Source of the DNA: Anammoximicrobium sp964409865
GTDB lineage: Bacteria > Planctomycetota > Planctomycetia > Pirellulales > Pirellulaceae
Length of the DNA stretch: 64,000 nucleotides
Reading direction: 5' to 3'
NCBI GenBank assembly: GCA_964409865.1
Contig: CAYPGE010000003.1
Coordinates: 1-64,000, forward strand
A program made the translations under genes and the position numbers. The notes below the pieces were generated by a model. It saw only the letters and a program-made list of their open reading frames with translations. It was not told where the DNA came from and did not search any database. Each line of letters opens with the position of its first letter. Position 1 is the stretch's first letter. This document shows, piece by piece, positions 1-7,579 of this stretch.

Positions 1-10
1 GAAAACCCTT

Positions 11-31
11 ACGGCGCAAGCCGTTTTGGCG
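11..31 (+). terminator. Short GNRA hairpin, possible terminator
   Basis: ACGGC pairs with GCCGT across a GCAA tetraloop (11-24) and is followed by TTTTGGCGTTTT. It could end a plus-strand gene lying before the window. The stem is only 5 bp, so the call is tentative. Confidence 0.35.
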
Positions 32-168
32 TTTTCGAGAACGGGCCGCACTGCCCAGCTTCGGGGAGAAACCCCGCTGCAAATCGGGAAGGGTCAAGGC
101 GTTGCGGCTTCGCTTCGGGCCAAAACGGTATGTACCGTTTTGCGCTTCCGAAAACGGGCCGCACTGCC
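22..168. repeat. Degenerate direct repeat with palindromes
   Basis: A unit of about 34 bp ending in AACGGGCCGCACTGCC occurs at 22-55 and again, diverged, at 136-168; the 16-bp end is identical in both copies. Between them lie a CGGGG/CCCCG hairpin (62-76) and a palindrome with 10-bp arms and a 2-bp centre (121-142, CAAAACGGTA/TACCGTTTTG). No gene is supported here. The block resembles a dispersed palindromic intergenic repeat sitting downstream of the tRNA. Confidence 0.5.
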
Positions 169-218
169 GACCATCGGCAGGATACTTAAATACAAGCTCA
201 GGCGGGTTTTAGGAAAAG

Positions 219-293
219 TCGGGGTGACTGGATTCGAACCAGCGACCTCTTGGTCCCGAACCAAGCGCTCTAGCCAGACTGAGCCACACCCCG
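219..293 (-). tRNA. tRNA-Pro (anticodon CGG)
   Basis: Read on the minus strand, a 7-bp acceptor stem CGGGGTG/CACCCCG closes a full cloverleaf. The anticodon loop is TTCGGGA, giving anticodon CGG (proline), and the T-arm is the canonical GGTTCGAATCC. The C1:G72 pair and discriminator A73 are the known identity features of bacterial tRNA-Pro. The 3' CCA is not encoded (the gene is followed by CTT), so it must be added post-transcriptionally. Confidence 0.95.
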
Positions 294-310
294 AAACGTG
301 ACATGCGGAT

Positions 311-330
311 GAAAACGCCGCCAAAGCGGC
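311..330 (-). terminator. Stem-loop upstream of the tRNA
   Basis: On the minus strand GCCGC-TTTG-GCGGC is followed by GTTTTC, 18 bp before the tRNA 5' end. It looks like a weak intrinsic terminator or a leader hairpin. The rest of 294-586 holds no supported gene. An isolated TATAAT lies at 434-439 without a well-spaced -35, so the promoter of the next gene could not be fixed. Confidence 0.3.
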
Positions 331-586
331 AGGTTCCAGTGCAGGTCTTAATCCTAATCCCTGTGGCCACTTTCGCTCAATGGGGCCACGGCTCTTTTTT
401 TGCCCCAAGGGCAGTTGTCGCGAACCGACCGTCTATAATCTACACGGTTTGACACAGGTCCGCAACGGAGTTCGTGTTGAGTTTCCAGGCGGGCTGGAGA
501 ATCAAGTCGAAGAATCGGCTATGATGACGCGCGTATCAACCTGAGCGCCGCAATGTCCACTTTGAAGGCGCAAGGAGCACCGACGC

Positions 587-1726
587 ATGCCCATCTCAGT
601 ACCGATTCGCCGCTGTCGCTTGGCGATCGCATGGAGTCTCGCCGTGGTTCCATCGCTTGCCGAAGCCGCGGACGTGAAACAGGACGAACGGATCGTCTTC
701 TTTCCGACGGCGGCACATCGGACTGAGGATGGCCGCGAGTGGATCGCTCCCGTCCATGGCTGGATTTACGAACCGGAGGCGGACAGCGTACGGCGCAAGG
801 CCGCCATCGCGGGCTTGCGCAAGACGCTGGGGCTTGTGGAGGGGCGACCTTCCACCCAGCTTTTCGAACGGCGAACTCGACTGTTTTTGGTGGACAACGA
901 ACGCGGAAAGAGAATTGCCATCCGTGTCGGGGACAAGACGTTTGAATTGGAGCGGTCATTCGAGGATGGACATTTCTTTGGCACGGTGCGGCTGGACGCT
1001 CAGATGGCAGCCCAGGGGGCAGTTGACGGCCAGGTTCGCTTCTCGGCCATCACCGATCCGGATGACAAGCGGCTTTTCCAGGGGGCGATCCATTTGATTC
1101 CCCCGACCGGCATCTCGGTGATCAGCGATATCGACGACACGATCAAGGTGACGGGGGTCACCGACCGCAACAAGCTGGTGGAAAACACCTTCTTCCTGCC
1201 ATTTCGGGCGGTGGACGGTATGGCGAAATTGTACCGTCGCTGGGCCGATGCCGGGGCCAAGTTCCACTTCGTGTCGGCTGGCCCGTGGCAACTGTACGAG
1301 CCGTTGGCCGAGTTCGCGAGCGAGGCTGGCTTTCCGTCGGCTACGTTCCACCTGAGGCGCGTCCGGCTGAAAGACTCCACCGCGCTGTCGTTGTTGGCCG
1401 ATCCGCTGGAATACAAGCTGAGTGTGATCGAGCCGCTGATGGTGGACTTTCCGCAGCGGCGGTTCATCCTGGTCGGAGATTCCGGCGAGCGAGATCCGGA
1501 GGTGTATGCAGCGGTGGCGGCGAAGCATCCCGATCAGATGTTGCGAATCTATATCCGGGACGTGACGGGCGACGCCGCGGATGCGCCGCGATACAAGAAA
1601 GGGTTTGCCAGCCTGCCCCGCGACAAGTGGCGACTGTTTCGCGATGCGAACGAGATTCGGGAGGACCTGAAGCTTGACGCCGGAGCGAAATCGCCGTCAC
1701 GAGGTCCGAGGAAGTTGCAGCCCTGA
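587..1726 (+). CDS. App1-like phosphatidate phosphatase, secreted
   Basis: A 379-aa protein with an N-terminal signal peptide (about residues 1-28, ending SLAEAA). The C-terminal half carries the HAD-type catalytic motif ISDIDDTIKVTGV near residue 181 (DxDxT), characteristic of the App1/DUF2183 phosphatase family, which in yeast dephosphorylates phosphatidate and diacylglycerol pyrophosphate. Further conserved blocks are FVSAGPWQLYEPL and ILVGDSGERDPEVY, matching HAD motifs II and IV. The N-terminal part (30-160) is probably the beta-sandwich that precedes the catalytic domain in bacterial homologues. The signal peptide places it in the periplasm. Specificity (phosphatidate or another phosphomonoester) cannot be read from sequence. 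The start ATG follows AAGGAGCACCGACGC. Confidence 0.85.
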   Translation: MPISVPIRRCRLAIAWSLAVVPSLAEAADVKQDERIVFFPTAAHRTEDGREWIAPVHGWIYEPEADSVRRKAAIAGLRKTLGLVEGRPSTQLFERRTRLFLVDNERGKRIAIRVGDKTFELERSFEDGHFFGTVRLDAQMAAQGAVDGQVRFSAITDPDDKRLFQGAIHLIPPTGISVISDIDDTIKVTGVTDRNKLVENTFFLPFRAVDGMAKLYRRWADAGAKFHFVSAGPWQLYEPLAEFASEAGFPSATFHLRRVRLKDSTALSLLADPLEYKLSVIEPLMVDFPQRRFILVGDSGERDPEVYAAVAAKHPDQMLRIYIRDVTGDAADAPRYKKGFASLPRDKWRLFRDANEIREDLKLDAGAKSPSRGPRKLQP

Positions 1727-1748
1727 TTTGCTGCTGACGGAGGCACGC

Positions 1749-2453
1749 ATGTTGGAGGAACCGACGAACTCAACCGAGGGGCGCCCTGGGGCCAACAAGA
1801 CCGTATTGCGCGTGGCTTGGTTCGTGATTGGAGCCGGCGTGCTGGTAGCCATGTCTGCGGCGGTCGCCGGGGGCATGAATCCAAACGCAAATGTCCTGCC
1901 GATCCGCAACCTGGCGGCGGTGATCATGCTGGTCGGCATGGTCACCGTGCTGGTCGCCTATCGGGCCGCGTGGCTGCAATCCGTGTGGGAGAAGTCCGAA
2001 CAGGGGATCACACCAAGCCGTCCGAGTCGGCGACGCGACTTGACGCTGGTCCTGGTCATCGTCGCTTCGACCCTGCTCGGCTTCGCATTTCTGATCACCG
2101 CGCTGCTCTCGCTTGCATCGGGGGTCGTCTCCGGCTATGCGAACCTGACTCTGCGGACGATGATGATCGTGGTCGTAATCTCGCTGTTGGTCTACGGCAG
2201 GGGTTACGTGAGGACCTTCTGCATTGGGGCGATCATCCCGACGGGACTCCAGGCGTTCTCTACGTTGTATCTGATGATGCTCGTCCTGCAGCCATCCGTT
2301 TGGCCGCAAGCCGGCTGGTCCGCCCGGCAGGCCAATCTGGGTTCGCTCTTTGTTTCCGGAATCCTGTCTGTGGCGGCGGGGGTGGTCGCCGTGACCGTGC
2401 GATTCTTGGTCGAACATCTACAGGGCCCAGACCGGCGGCGGCGAGAGCGGTAA
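1749..2453 (+). CDS. Small polytopic membrane protein, unknown function
   Basis: A 234-aa hydrophobic protein. The reading frame is open from 1674, but GGAGG at 1739-1743 lies 5 bp before the ATG at 1749, so that start is chosen; it also avoids overlap with the preceding phosphatase gene. Four to six hydrophobic segments are visible: VAWFVIGAGVLVAMSAAVAGG, NLAAVIMLVGMVTVLVAY, LTLVLVIVASTLLGFAFLI, MMIVVVISLLVYG, a stretch around AFSTLYLMMLVLQP, and LFVSGILSVAAGVVAVTVRF. Charged tails at both ends are expected in the cytoplasm. No family is recognised. It lies 22 bp after the App1-like gene and may be co-transcribed with it. Confidence 0.75.
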   Translation: MLEEPTNSTEGRPGANKTVLRVAWFVIGAGVLVAMSAAVAGGMNPNANVLPIRNLAAVIMLVGMVTVLVAYRAAWLQSVWEKSEQGITPSRPSRRRDLTLVLVIVASTLLGFAFLITALLSLASGVVSGYANLTLRTMMIVVVISLLVYGRGYVRTFCIGAIIPTGLQAFSTLYLMMLVLQPSVWPQAGWSARQANLGSLFVSGILSVAAGVVAVTVRFLVEHLQGPDRRRRER

Positions 2454-2469
2454 CCGGTGAGCGGTGATC

Positions 2470-2510
2470 GGTGACGGGTCGTCGGTGACGGGTCGTCGGT
2501 GACCGGTGAT
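2470..2510. repeat. 14-bp minisatellite between convergent genes
   Basis: GGTGACGGGTCGTC occurs twice in perfect tandem (2470-2497), followed by a partial GGTGACCGGTGAT copy. It fills the gap between the convergent membrane-protein and peptidase genes and just reaches the peptidase stop codon. Related GGTGA steps (ggtaaccggtgagcggtgat) precede it. Confidence 0.8.
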
Positions 2511-3577
2511 TAGCGGTCCTGGTCGAGCGTCATGATGGCCGCCAGGGTGGCTTGCACCGTCATGGCCGCGTTGGCGACGTCGCAACGTTCGGGGATGTCG
2601 CCCTCGAGGTGGTAGTGGGGGTCACCGTAGGGCCACGAGCCGATGTTGACGACGGCGGCTCCGAAGCCGGCCTTGACGAACGAGCCGTCGTCGTCGCCGG
2701 GGCCGGAACGCTTGACGGACCGCTGCTGAAGGCCGATGGCAAAGCGTGCGTTTACGGCACTCATCAACTCCGCCAGACGCTCGCCGGCGGGTACGGTGTA
2801 CGCGGTGACATTGGTCTTCTTGCCCGCCGCGGTGTCCTCCGCTGTCTTGACCCCGATGCCGTCCAGGTTGAAAACGGCCACGATGTTGTCTCCGCGAGCC
2901 TTGGCGTTCTGGGCAGCGGTAACGCTGGTCCACGGCGTGTGTTCTTCGTTGCAGAAGAGGAAGCGGATCGTACGCTGCGACGGATACTCCGCCAGCACGC
3001 GGGCCAACTCCAAGACGCCGGCCGTGCCAATTGCGTTGTCGTTGGCCCCCGGCGAATCAATCCAGCTTTGCGAGTCTTTGTGGGCCAGCGCAAGAATGAT
3101 CTCTTCCGGGCGCGTCCGGCCTTTGTTCTCGGCGTACAGATTGTAGGCCGTGTACCACGGATCTTCGGGCATCGGCCGCGAGTACTGGTGGTGCTGCGGC
3201 TTGTTCGTATCCCGGCGATACGCCTGCACTTGGACCGCCTCACGCTGGACCTGGTACTTCCAAGATTCGAGCTTGCCGGCCAGGTAGTCGTCGGCTTCGT
3301 GCAGCGTGCTCTTTTTGTGCTCCGGCAAGGTAAAGTTCAGCTTGCGAAACGGCAGCGGGGCCTTCGACAAATAGAACAGGTCCTGCGACATCCGCTGGGC
3401 GTCAACCGCTGCGATCACACCGCGAATGTCCGCCACGACGGTTTCTTGGTTCCAGACCGTGTCCCAGTTCGGCTTGGGCGGCTCGCCCGAACCGGATTCG
3501 GCGGCGACGCAAGCGGCAAGCCGCGCGGCAACGAGGCCCAGCCAGATGCCTACGGCGAGGATGTTCACGCTTCTCAT
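2510..3577 (-). CDS. Secreted M28-family zinc aminopeptidase
   Basis: A 355-aa protein starting at the ATG at 3577, preceded by AAGGAGCATCCC; the longer open frame to 3631 has no such site. Residues 1-27 form a signal peptide (MRSVNILAVGIWLGLVAARL). The dinuclear zinc site of the M28 family can be followed in order: His in LALAHKDSQ, Asp in GANDNAIGTAGVLELA, the Glu pair in FCNEEHTPW, Asp in VFNLDGIG, and His in GDPHYHLEGD. M28 enzymes release N-terminal residues from peptides. Length and lack of a PA domain suggest a simple exported peptide scavenger. It is convergent with the gene before it and followed by a separate minus-strand operon. Confidence 0.88.
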   Translation of the reverse strand: MRSVNILAVGIWLGLVAARLAACVAAESGSGEPPKPNWDTVWNQETVVADIRGVIAAVDAQRMSQDLFYLSKAPLPFRKLNFTLPEHKKSTLHEADDYLAGKLESWKYQVQREAVQVQAYRRDTNKPQHHQYSRPMPEDPWYTAYNLYAENKGRTRPEEIILALAHKDSQSWIDSPGANDNAIGTAGVLELARVLAEYPSQRTIRFLFCNEEHTPWTSVTAAQNAKARGDNIVAVFNLDGIGVKTAEDTAAGKKTNVTAYTVPAGERLAELMSAVNARFAIGLQQRSVKRSGPGDDDGSFVKAGFGAAVVNIGSWPYGDPHYHLEGDIPERCDVANAAMTVQATLAAIMTLDQDR

Positions 3578-3701
3578 GGGATGCTCCTTGAGGTTCTTGA
3601 TACGTGGAACGGCTCGGCGTTTGAGTTTCAACAGCCGGGACGCGGTGACTGATTGATTATGGCCGGGCGAGTCTTGAGAAGGAAGCCACCATGTCCAAGA
3701 G

Positions 3702-6266
3702 TTACGCCGGGGGCGTCATCGGCTGCTTGCCGCCAGTGGTGCTGGGCGCGGCGGCCGGTTTTCGACGAACGGCTCGGCCGAGTTGCTGCAGCGCGGTTTC
3801 GACAACGGCCGCCCGGTCGTCGGTCAGGCTGCCCGCGCCGAAGCGAACCTCGTAAAACGCCTGGACGATCTGCCTCGTCCAGTCGGTCACCTGACGGTTG
3901 CCGCAGGCGGTGGCGATTCGCTCCGCGGCTTTGCCCGTGAATTCTTGCGGGGTCTGGGAAGCGGCCCGCACGTGCCCGTAAAGGCCCAACAGCGTCTCCA
4001 AGCGGCGATAGAACACGACGGGAGGCCGGCTGGCGGCGGATCGCGAGTCGCGACGGCCCAAGCGCATCCGCATCGGCCCGGACCAGCGGGCAGGAAGCCT
4101 CCGGCGCAGCAGCCAGAGGACGGCGGCCAGGAGGCAGCCGGCCGCCCCCGCGCACCACACGAGCCAGGCGACCCAGCCGAGCAGCTTCTGGGTGCCGGTC
4201 CCATCCCACGCGGCGGGATTGCCGAAATCGGTCGCAGCCTGCCGGACCCGGACGACCAGAGGCTGGTACAGGGCTTCGCGCTGCCGAGTGCTGTTCATCG
4301 ACAGCACGTGATCGCGCCAGAAGGAGTGCAGCAGGCTGAGCCAGTTCTCGACTTGACGCGACAAGCTCGCAACCCCCGTCGTCCGCGTGGAAGAGGAGGG
4401 AGTCGGATCGAGCCGCAGCCAAGCGCCGTAGGACCAATCGTGGAGCCCGTCCTGGTGGGGCGATTCACCGGGGGGCTCGCGCCCGCCCGTTCGCCGGGCC
4501 ACGCCCGCCGGAAGGCGTTCCGCCGGCACGTAGGCTTCGACCCAGGCATGGGCGTGCGACTGACGCACGCGATAGGTCCCGCTGGACTCGCTGAACTCGT
4601 CCGCCCGGAAGCCGACGATCAGGCGCGTGGGGATGCCCTGGCTGCGGAGCATCAGCGCCAAGGCGCTGGCGAAGTACTCGCAATTGCCTTCCGGATGGCG
4701 GGTGACGAAGTCTTCGATCGGGTCGACGGCCGGATCCCGTGACGTTTCCCCCAGGCTGTAGCGAAAGCGGCCGGGGTCGAGAAGACGTCTCTCCAGCAAG
4801 CGTGCGCGGGCGGTCGGATCGTCCGCGGCAACCTGCGCCTCGTCGATCCAGCGTTGCGCCAAGCGGGCCAGCCCCGGCAGGGCTTCCGCGGGCCAGTCCA
4901 AGTGGCACCCTTCGTCGATCTGCCTGGCGGTCGGCATCCATGGTGACTGGACGCCGTCCCGCAGCGCCGTTGTGGCCACCTCAAAGGTGAAGCTCCGCTC
5001 GAGCATGTCCCGCCGGCGGCGGAGGCGCCCGCTCCGCGAGTCAATTCTCAGCGGCGGATCGTCGCCGACCATGAGGAAGGGCCAGATGACGAACAGGTCC
5101 GGTTCGGCGGACGGCTCGACTGTGATCCGCTGCCGCACTATCGCTTGCCGAGCGGCGGGACTTTCCAGGTCCAGCGAGAGGCGGCCGTCCAGCCCTCCGC
5201 ATTCCGCGAACTCCCAACGTCCGGCACGGTACTTGTTCAGCATCGCCCCGCGCAGGTACAGGTTGCCGCGAGGCAGAAAGACGCTCTCGTCGGCGTTGTC
5301 GACCAGCCGAAATTCGAACACTCTCCGCTGGTCCTCCGACAGCGTCCCCATTTCGCCCAGACGCACGCGGTCCGTGAAGCCGACGACGCGCAGCGGGCGC
5401 GAAGAGCCAGGCCGCCAAGGCAGGTCGCCCAGAGGCGGCAACTCGAACTCGACGCGGCCGAACCGCGGGGCCACGCAGAACAAGACCGCTGCCACGGCGA
5501 AGGCGCTGAACGTCATCCGCCCCGTTCGCCACCAGAACTCCCGGCTGACGGCCGCCGTGTCCCCCGAGCCGGCGGAGCCAGGTTGCCAAGCGGCTTCCTC
5601 GCGCGGTCCTGCCCCTTGGCCTTCCTCCTTCGCCCCGCTCGAAACGTCGCTCGCCGCGACGCGTTCGGGAAACCGCAAGAACAAAGCCAGCGGTCCGACC
5701 ATCGTCGTCGACACGGCGATGCCCAGCAACCGCCACCAACCGCCGCGCACGCGGTTAGCCGTCTCCAGAATGCGCCCTTCGGCGCCGGTTCCGAAGCTGC
5801 GCAGCCGAGCGCGTTCGAGACAGATCAGCCCCAACGTTGCCAGGACGCAGAAAGCGTACGTCAACAGCCCCAGCGCGTACAGGGGGCCTTGGACCAGAGC
5901 CGTCGAAAGGAGAACGTTCACCAAGCTCAGGCTGAACAGGTCCCAACGCGTGCGGGCCGTCTTCCGCTCGAACAACAACACCGCCTGCAGCGCGGTAAAC
6001 GCTTCGCCCAGCAGGATCACTTCGCGCGTGCCATAGGCGGCCGCCAACCGCCAGGCACTAAAGGCCGCGATTGCGAAAATCGACACGTTCACCGCAGCCG
6101 GCGGCAGCGCAAAAGGCGGCCGGCCGTCCACCCGCCGCGTCGCCAGCAGCGCGGCGATCAGCAACCCGATCGGCAGGATCAGACTGGCGCCGCCCAGACT
6201 CAGCAGCACTCCGCCGATCACCGTCAGCACCGCGATGTGCAGTTCGATTCTGCGCCCGATGCTCAT
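3702..6266 (-). CDS. TgpA-like membrane transglutaminase-domain protein
   Basis: An 854-aa protein. The N-terminal 250 residues hold several membrane helices (DUF3488/TgpA-like), followed by a periplasmic region with a transglutaminase core. Catalytic Cys lies in GNCEYFASALALMLRSQGIP, His in SHAHAWVEAYVP and Asp in WLRLDPTP. A further membrane helix (WVAWLVWCAGAAGCLLAAVL) precedes a cytoplasmic tail with a YRRLETLLGLYG segment as in DUF4129 tails. Its start overlaps the DUF58 gene stop by 4 bp (ATGA), so the two are translationally coupled. TgpA homologues are thought to act in the periplasm on peptidoglycan or protein substrates, often with DUF58 and a MoxR ATPase. The substrate here is unknown. 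Confidence 0.88.
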   Translation of the reverse strand: MSIGRRIELHIAVLTVIGGVLLSLGGASLILPIGLLIAALLATRRVDGRPPFALPPAAVNVSIFAIAAFSAWRLAAAYGTREVILLGEAFTALQAVLLFERKTARTRWDLFSLSLVNVLLSTALVQGPLYALGLLTYAFCVLATLGLICLERARLRSFGTGAEGRILETANRVRGGWWRLLGIAVSTTMVGPLALFLRFPERVAASDVSSGAKEEGQGAGPREEAAWQPGSAGSGDTAAVSREFWWRTGRMTFSAFAVAAVLFCVAPRFGRVEFELPPLGDLPWRPGSSRPLRVVGFTDRVRLGEMGTLSEDQRRVFEFRLVDNADESVFLPRGNLYLRGAMLNKYRAGRWEFAECGGLDGRLSLDLESPAARQAIVRQRITVEPSAEPDLFVIWPFLMVGDDPPLRIDSRSGRLRRRRDMLERSFTFEVATTALRDGVQSPWMPTARQIDEGCHLDWPAEALPGLARLAQRWIDEAQVAADDPTARARLLERRLLDPGRFRYSLGETSRDPAVDPIEDFVTRHPEGNCEYFASALALMLRSQGIPTRLIVGFRADEFSESSGTYRVRQSHAHAWVEAYVPAERLPAGVARRTGGREPPGESPHQDGLHDWSYGAWLRLDPTPSSSTRTTGVASLSRQVENWLSLLHSFWRDHVLSMNSTRQREALYQPLVVRVRQAATDFGNPAAWDGTGTQKLLGWVAWLVWCAGAAGCLLAAVLWLLRRRLPARWSGPMRMRLGRRDSRSAASRPPVVFYRRLETLLGLYGHVRAASQTPQEFTGKAAERIATACGNRQVTDWTRQIVQAFYEVRFGAGSLTDDRAAVVETALQQLGRAVRRKPAAAPSTTGGKQPMTPPA

Positions 6267-7462
6267 GGCGGGGCCTCCGCGAGCCGCCGGTCGTCCTCGA
6301 AGTAGTCGGCTAGCGTGGAATCGGACGCGGCGAGATGGACCAGGCGGCGCCGCGCGCCGGGCGCGGCGGAACCAGCCGCGGCCAGCAGGTCCTCGAGTTC
6401 CGCACCCGCGCGCTCACGCGTGCTGATCAAGACCATATCGAACTGCGGACGAGCGCGGCTGAACGCGGCGTTCCGCAGTGCCGACAACGGGGCGATGGAC
6501 GACGCTTGGGCTAAGGCCAACGCCTCCAGGGCCTCGCGCGACATGGCCACGGAAGCCGGTTTCTCCAGGCAGACGGGCCGCGCCGAGGCCGTCGCCAGCA
6601 GCAACTGGCCTCGGTTGCTGCAGCAAAACTCCACCACCAGCGTGGCGGCGAAACTCACGGCAAGTTCGACGCGCTGCCGCTGGTCCGGCTGCGGCTCGTC
6701 CGGTTCCCACAAATCCAGCAAGACTCCCAGTTCGCGCTCGCCGGGCTGTTCGAACTGGCGGACCACCAACTCGCGGTGCCGGGCGGTGCTCCGCCAATGC
6801 ACCCAGCGGACGCTGTCGCCGGCTTGCCATTCCCGCACCGCGAAGAAATCGCCCGGCACGTAACCCGGTCGCCGCGCGCCGCGCGTGCCGTGCGGCGCCG
6901 GCTGGTAATGCTGCAACCACGCCGGCCGCAGTCGTCCCAGTCGCGGCAGCACCAAGAGTTGGTCGTCGCCCGGATGCCAAAGCGCTCTCTGCACGAGTCC
7001 GAAGGGAAACCGCGTCGAGACGCGCAACGGACCCAACGCATAGCGGCCTCGTTGCGGCAGGCACACACGATAGGACTGACGCATGGACTGCCCGGCAGGG
7101 AGGTAGGGAAACATCACGCTCGGCCGCACCGGCTGCATGTCACGCTGGTCGTCCTGGCGTTTCACGGAGTCTTCCACCGACAGAGCCCAACTGCCCAATC
7201 GGCGGCGAGTGTTGGCGACTTCCAGTTCGATCGTCAGCCAACTTCCGGCGTGCGCGTTGGATACGGCGCAGCGGCGCACTTCCAACCGCCGCAGCGCGGC
7301 AACCGACAAACGCCAGTTGATCAGCAGCATTGCAGCCATCAGCCCGGCGACGAGCAGCAGGAGGTTGTTTTCCCGCAGCAAGGCCCACGTCAACACGACG
7401 GCCAGCAGCAGCAGCAAGTACCAGCCCTCGCGGCAAAGTGACGTTCGATGACGAGTGGGCAT
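6263..7462 (-). CDS. DUF58 domain-containing membrane protein
   Basis: A 399-aa protein with two N-terminal membrane helices (about 12-50: WYLLLLLAVVLTWALL and LLLLVAGLMAAMLLINW). A C-terminal DUF58 region carries the usual motif PGDFFAVREWQAGDSVRWVHW (about 200-220), then RSTARHRELVVRQFEQP and a von Willebrand A-like segment (ELGVLLDLWEP). DUF58 proteins are normally encoded with a MoxR AAA+ ATPase and a transglutaminase protein. Here the transglutaminase follows with a 4-bp overlap, but the gene upstream is a giant Calx-beta protein rather than MoxR. No strong Shine-Dalgarno is seen before the ATG. Confidence 0.87.
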   Translation of the reverse strand: MPTRHRTSLCREGWYLLLLLAVVLTWALLRENNLLLLVAGLMAAMLLINWRLSVAALRRLEVRRCAVSNAHAGSWLTIELEVANTRRRLGSWALSVEDSVKRQDDQRDMQPVRPSVMFPYLPAGQSMRQSYRVCLPQRGRYALGPLRVSTRFPFGLVQRALWHPGDDQLLVLPRLGRLRPAWLQHYQPAPHGTRGARRPGYVPGDFFAVREWQAGDSVRWVHWRSTARHRELVVRQFEQPGERELGVLLDLWEPDEPQPDQRQRVELAVSFAATLVVEFCCSNRGQLLLATASARPVCLEKPASVAMSREALEALALAQASSIAPLSALRNAAFSRARPQFDMVLISTRERAGAELEDLLAAAGSAAPGARRRLVHLAASDSTLADYFEDDRRLAEAPP

Positions 7463-7579
7463 GGGACAAACAACGCTCGCTGGACCAGATGACGAGACGA
7501 CACGGCAACGCCAAACGCCGCAACAGAAAGTATCCTACTCTCGCAGGCCGGCAGACGTCCAGATGGCGTCATGGGCGGT

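Noticed and set aside
434..439. TATAAT upstream of the App1-like gene as its promoter
   Set aside because: No -35 at 16-18 bp; the nearest TTGACA (449-454) lies downstream of it.
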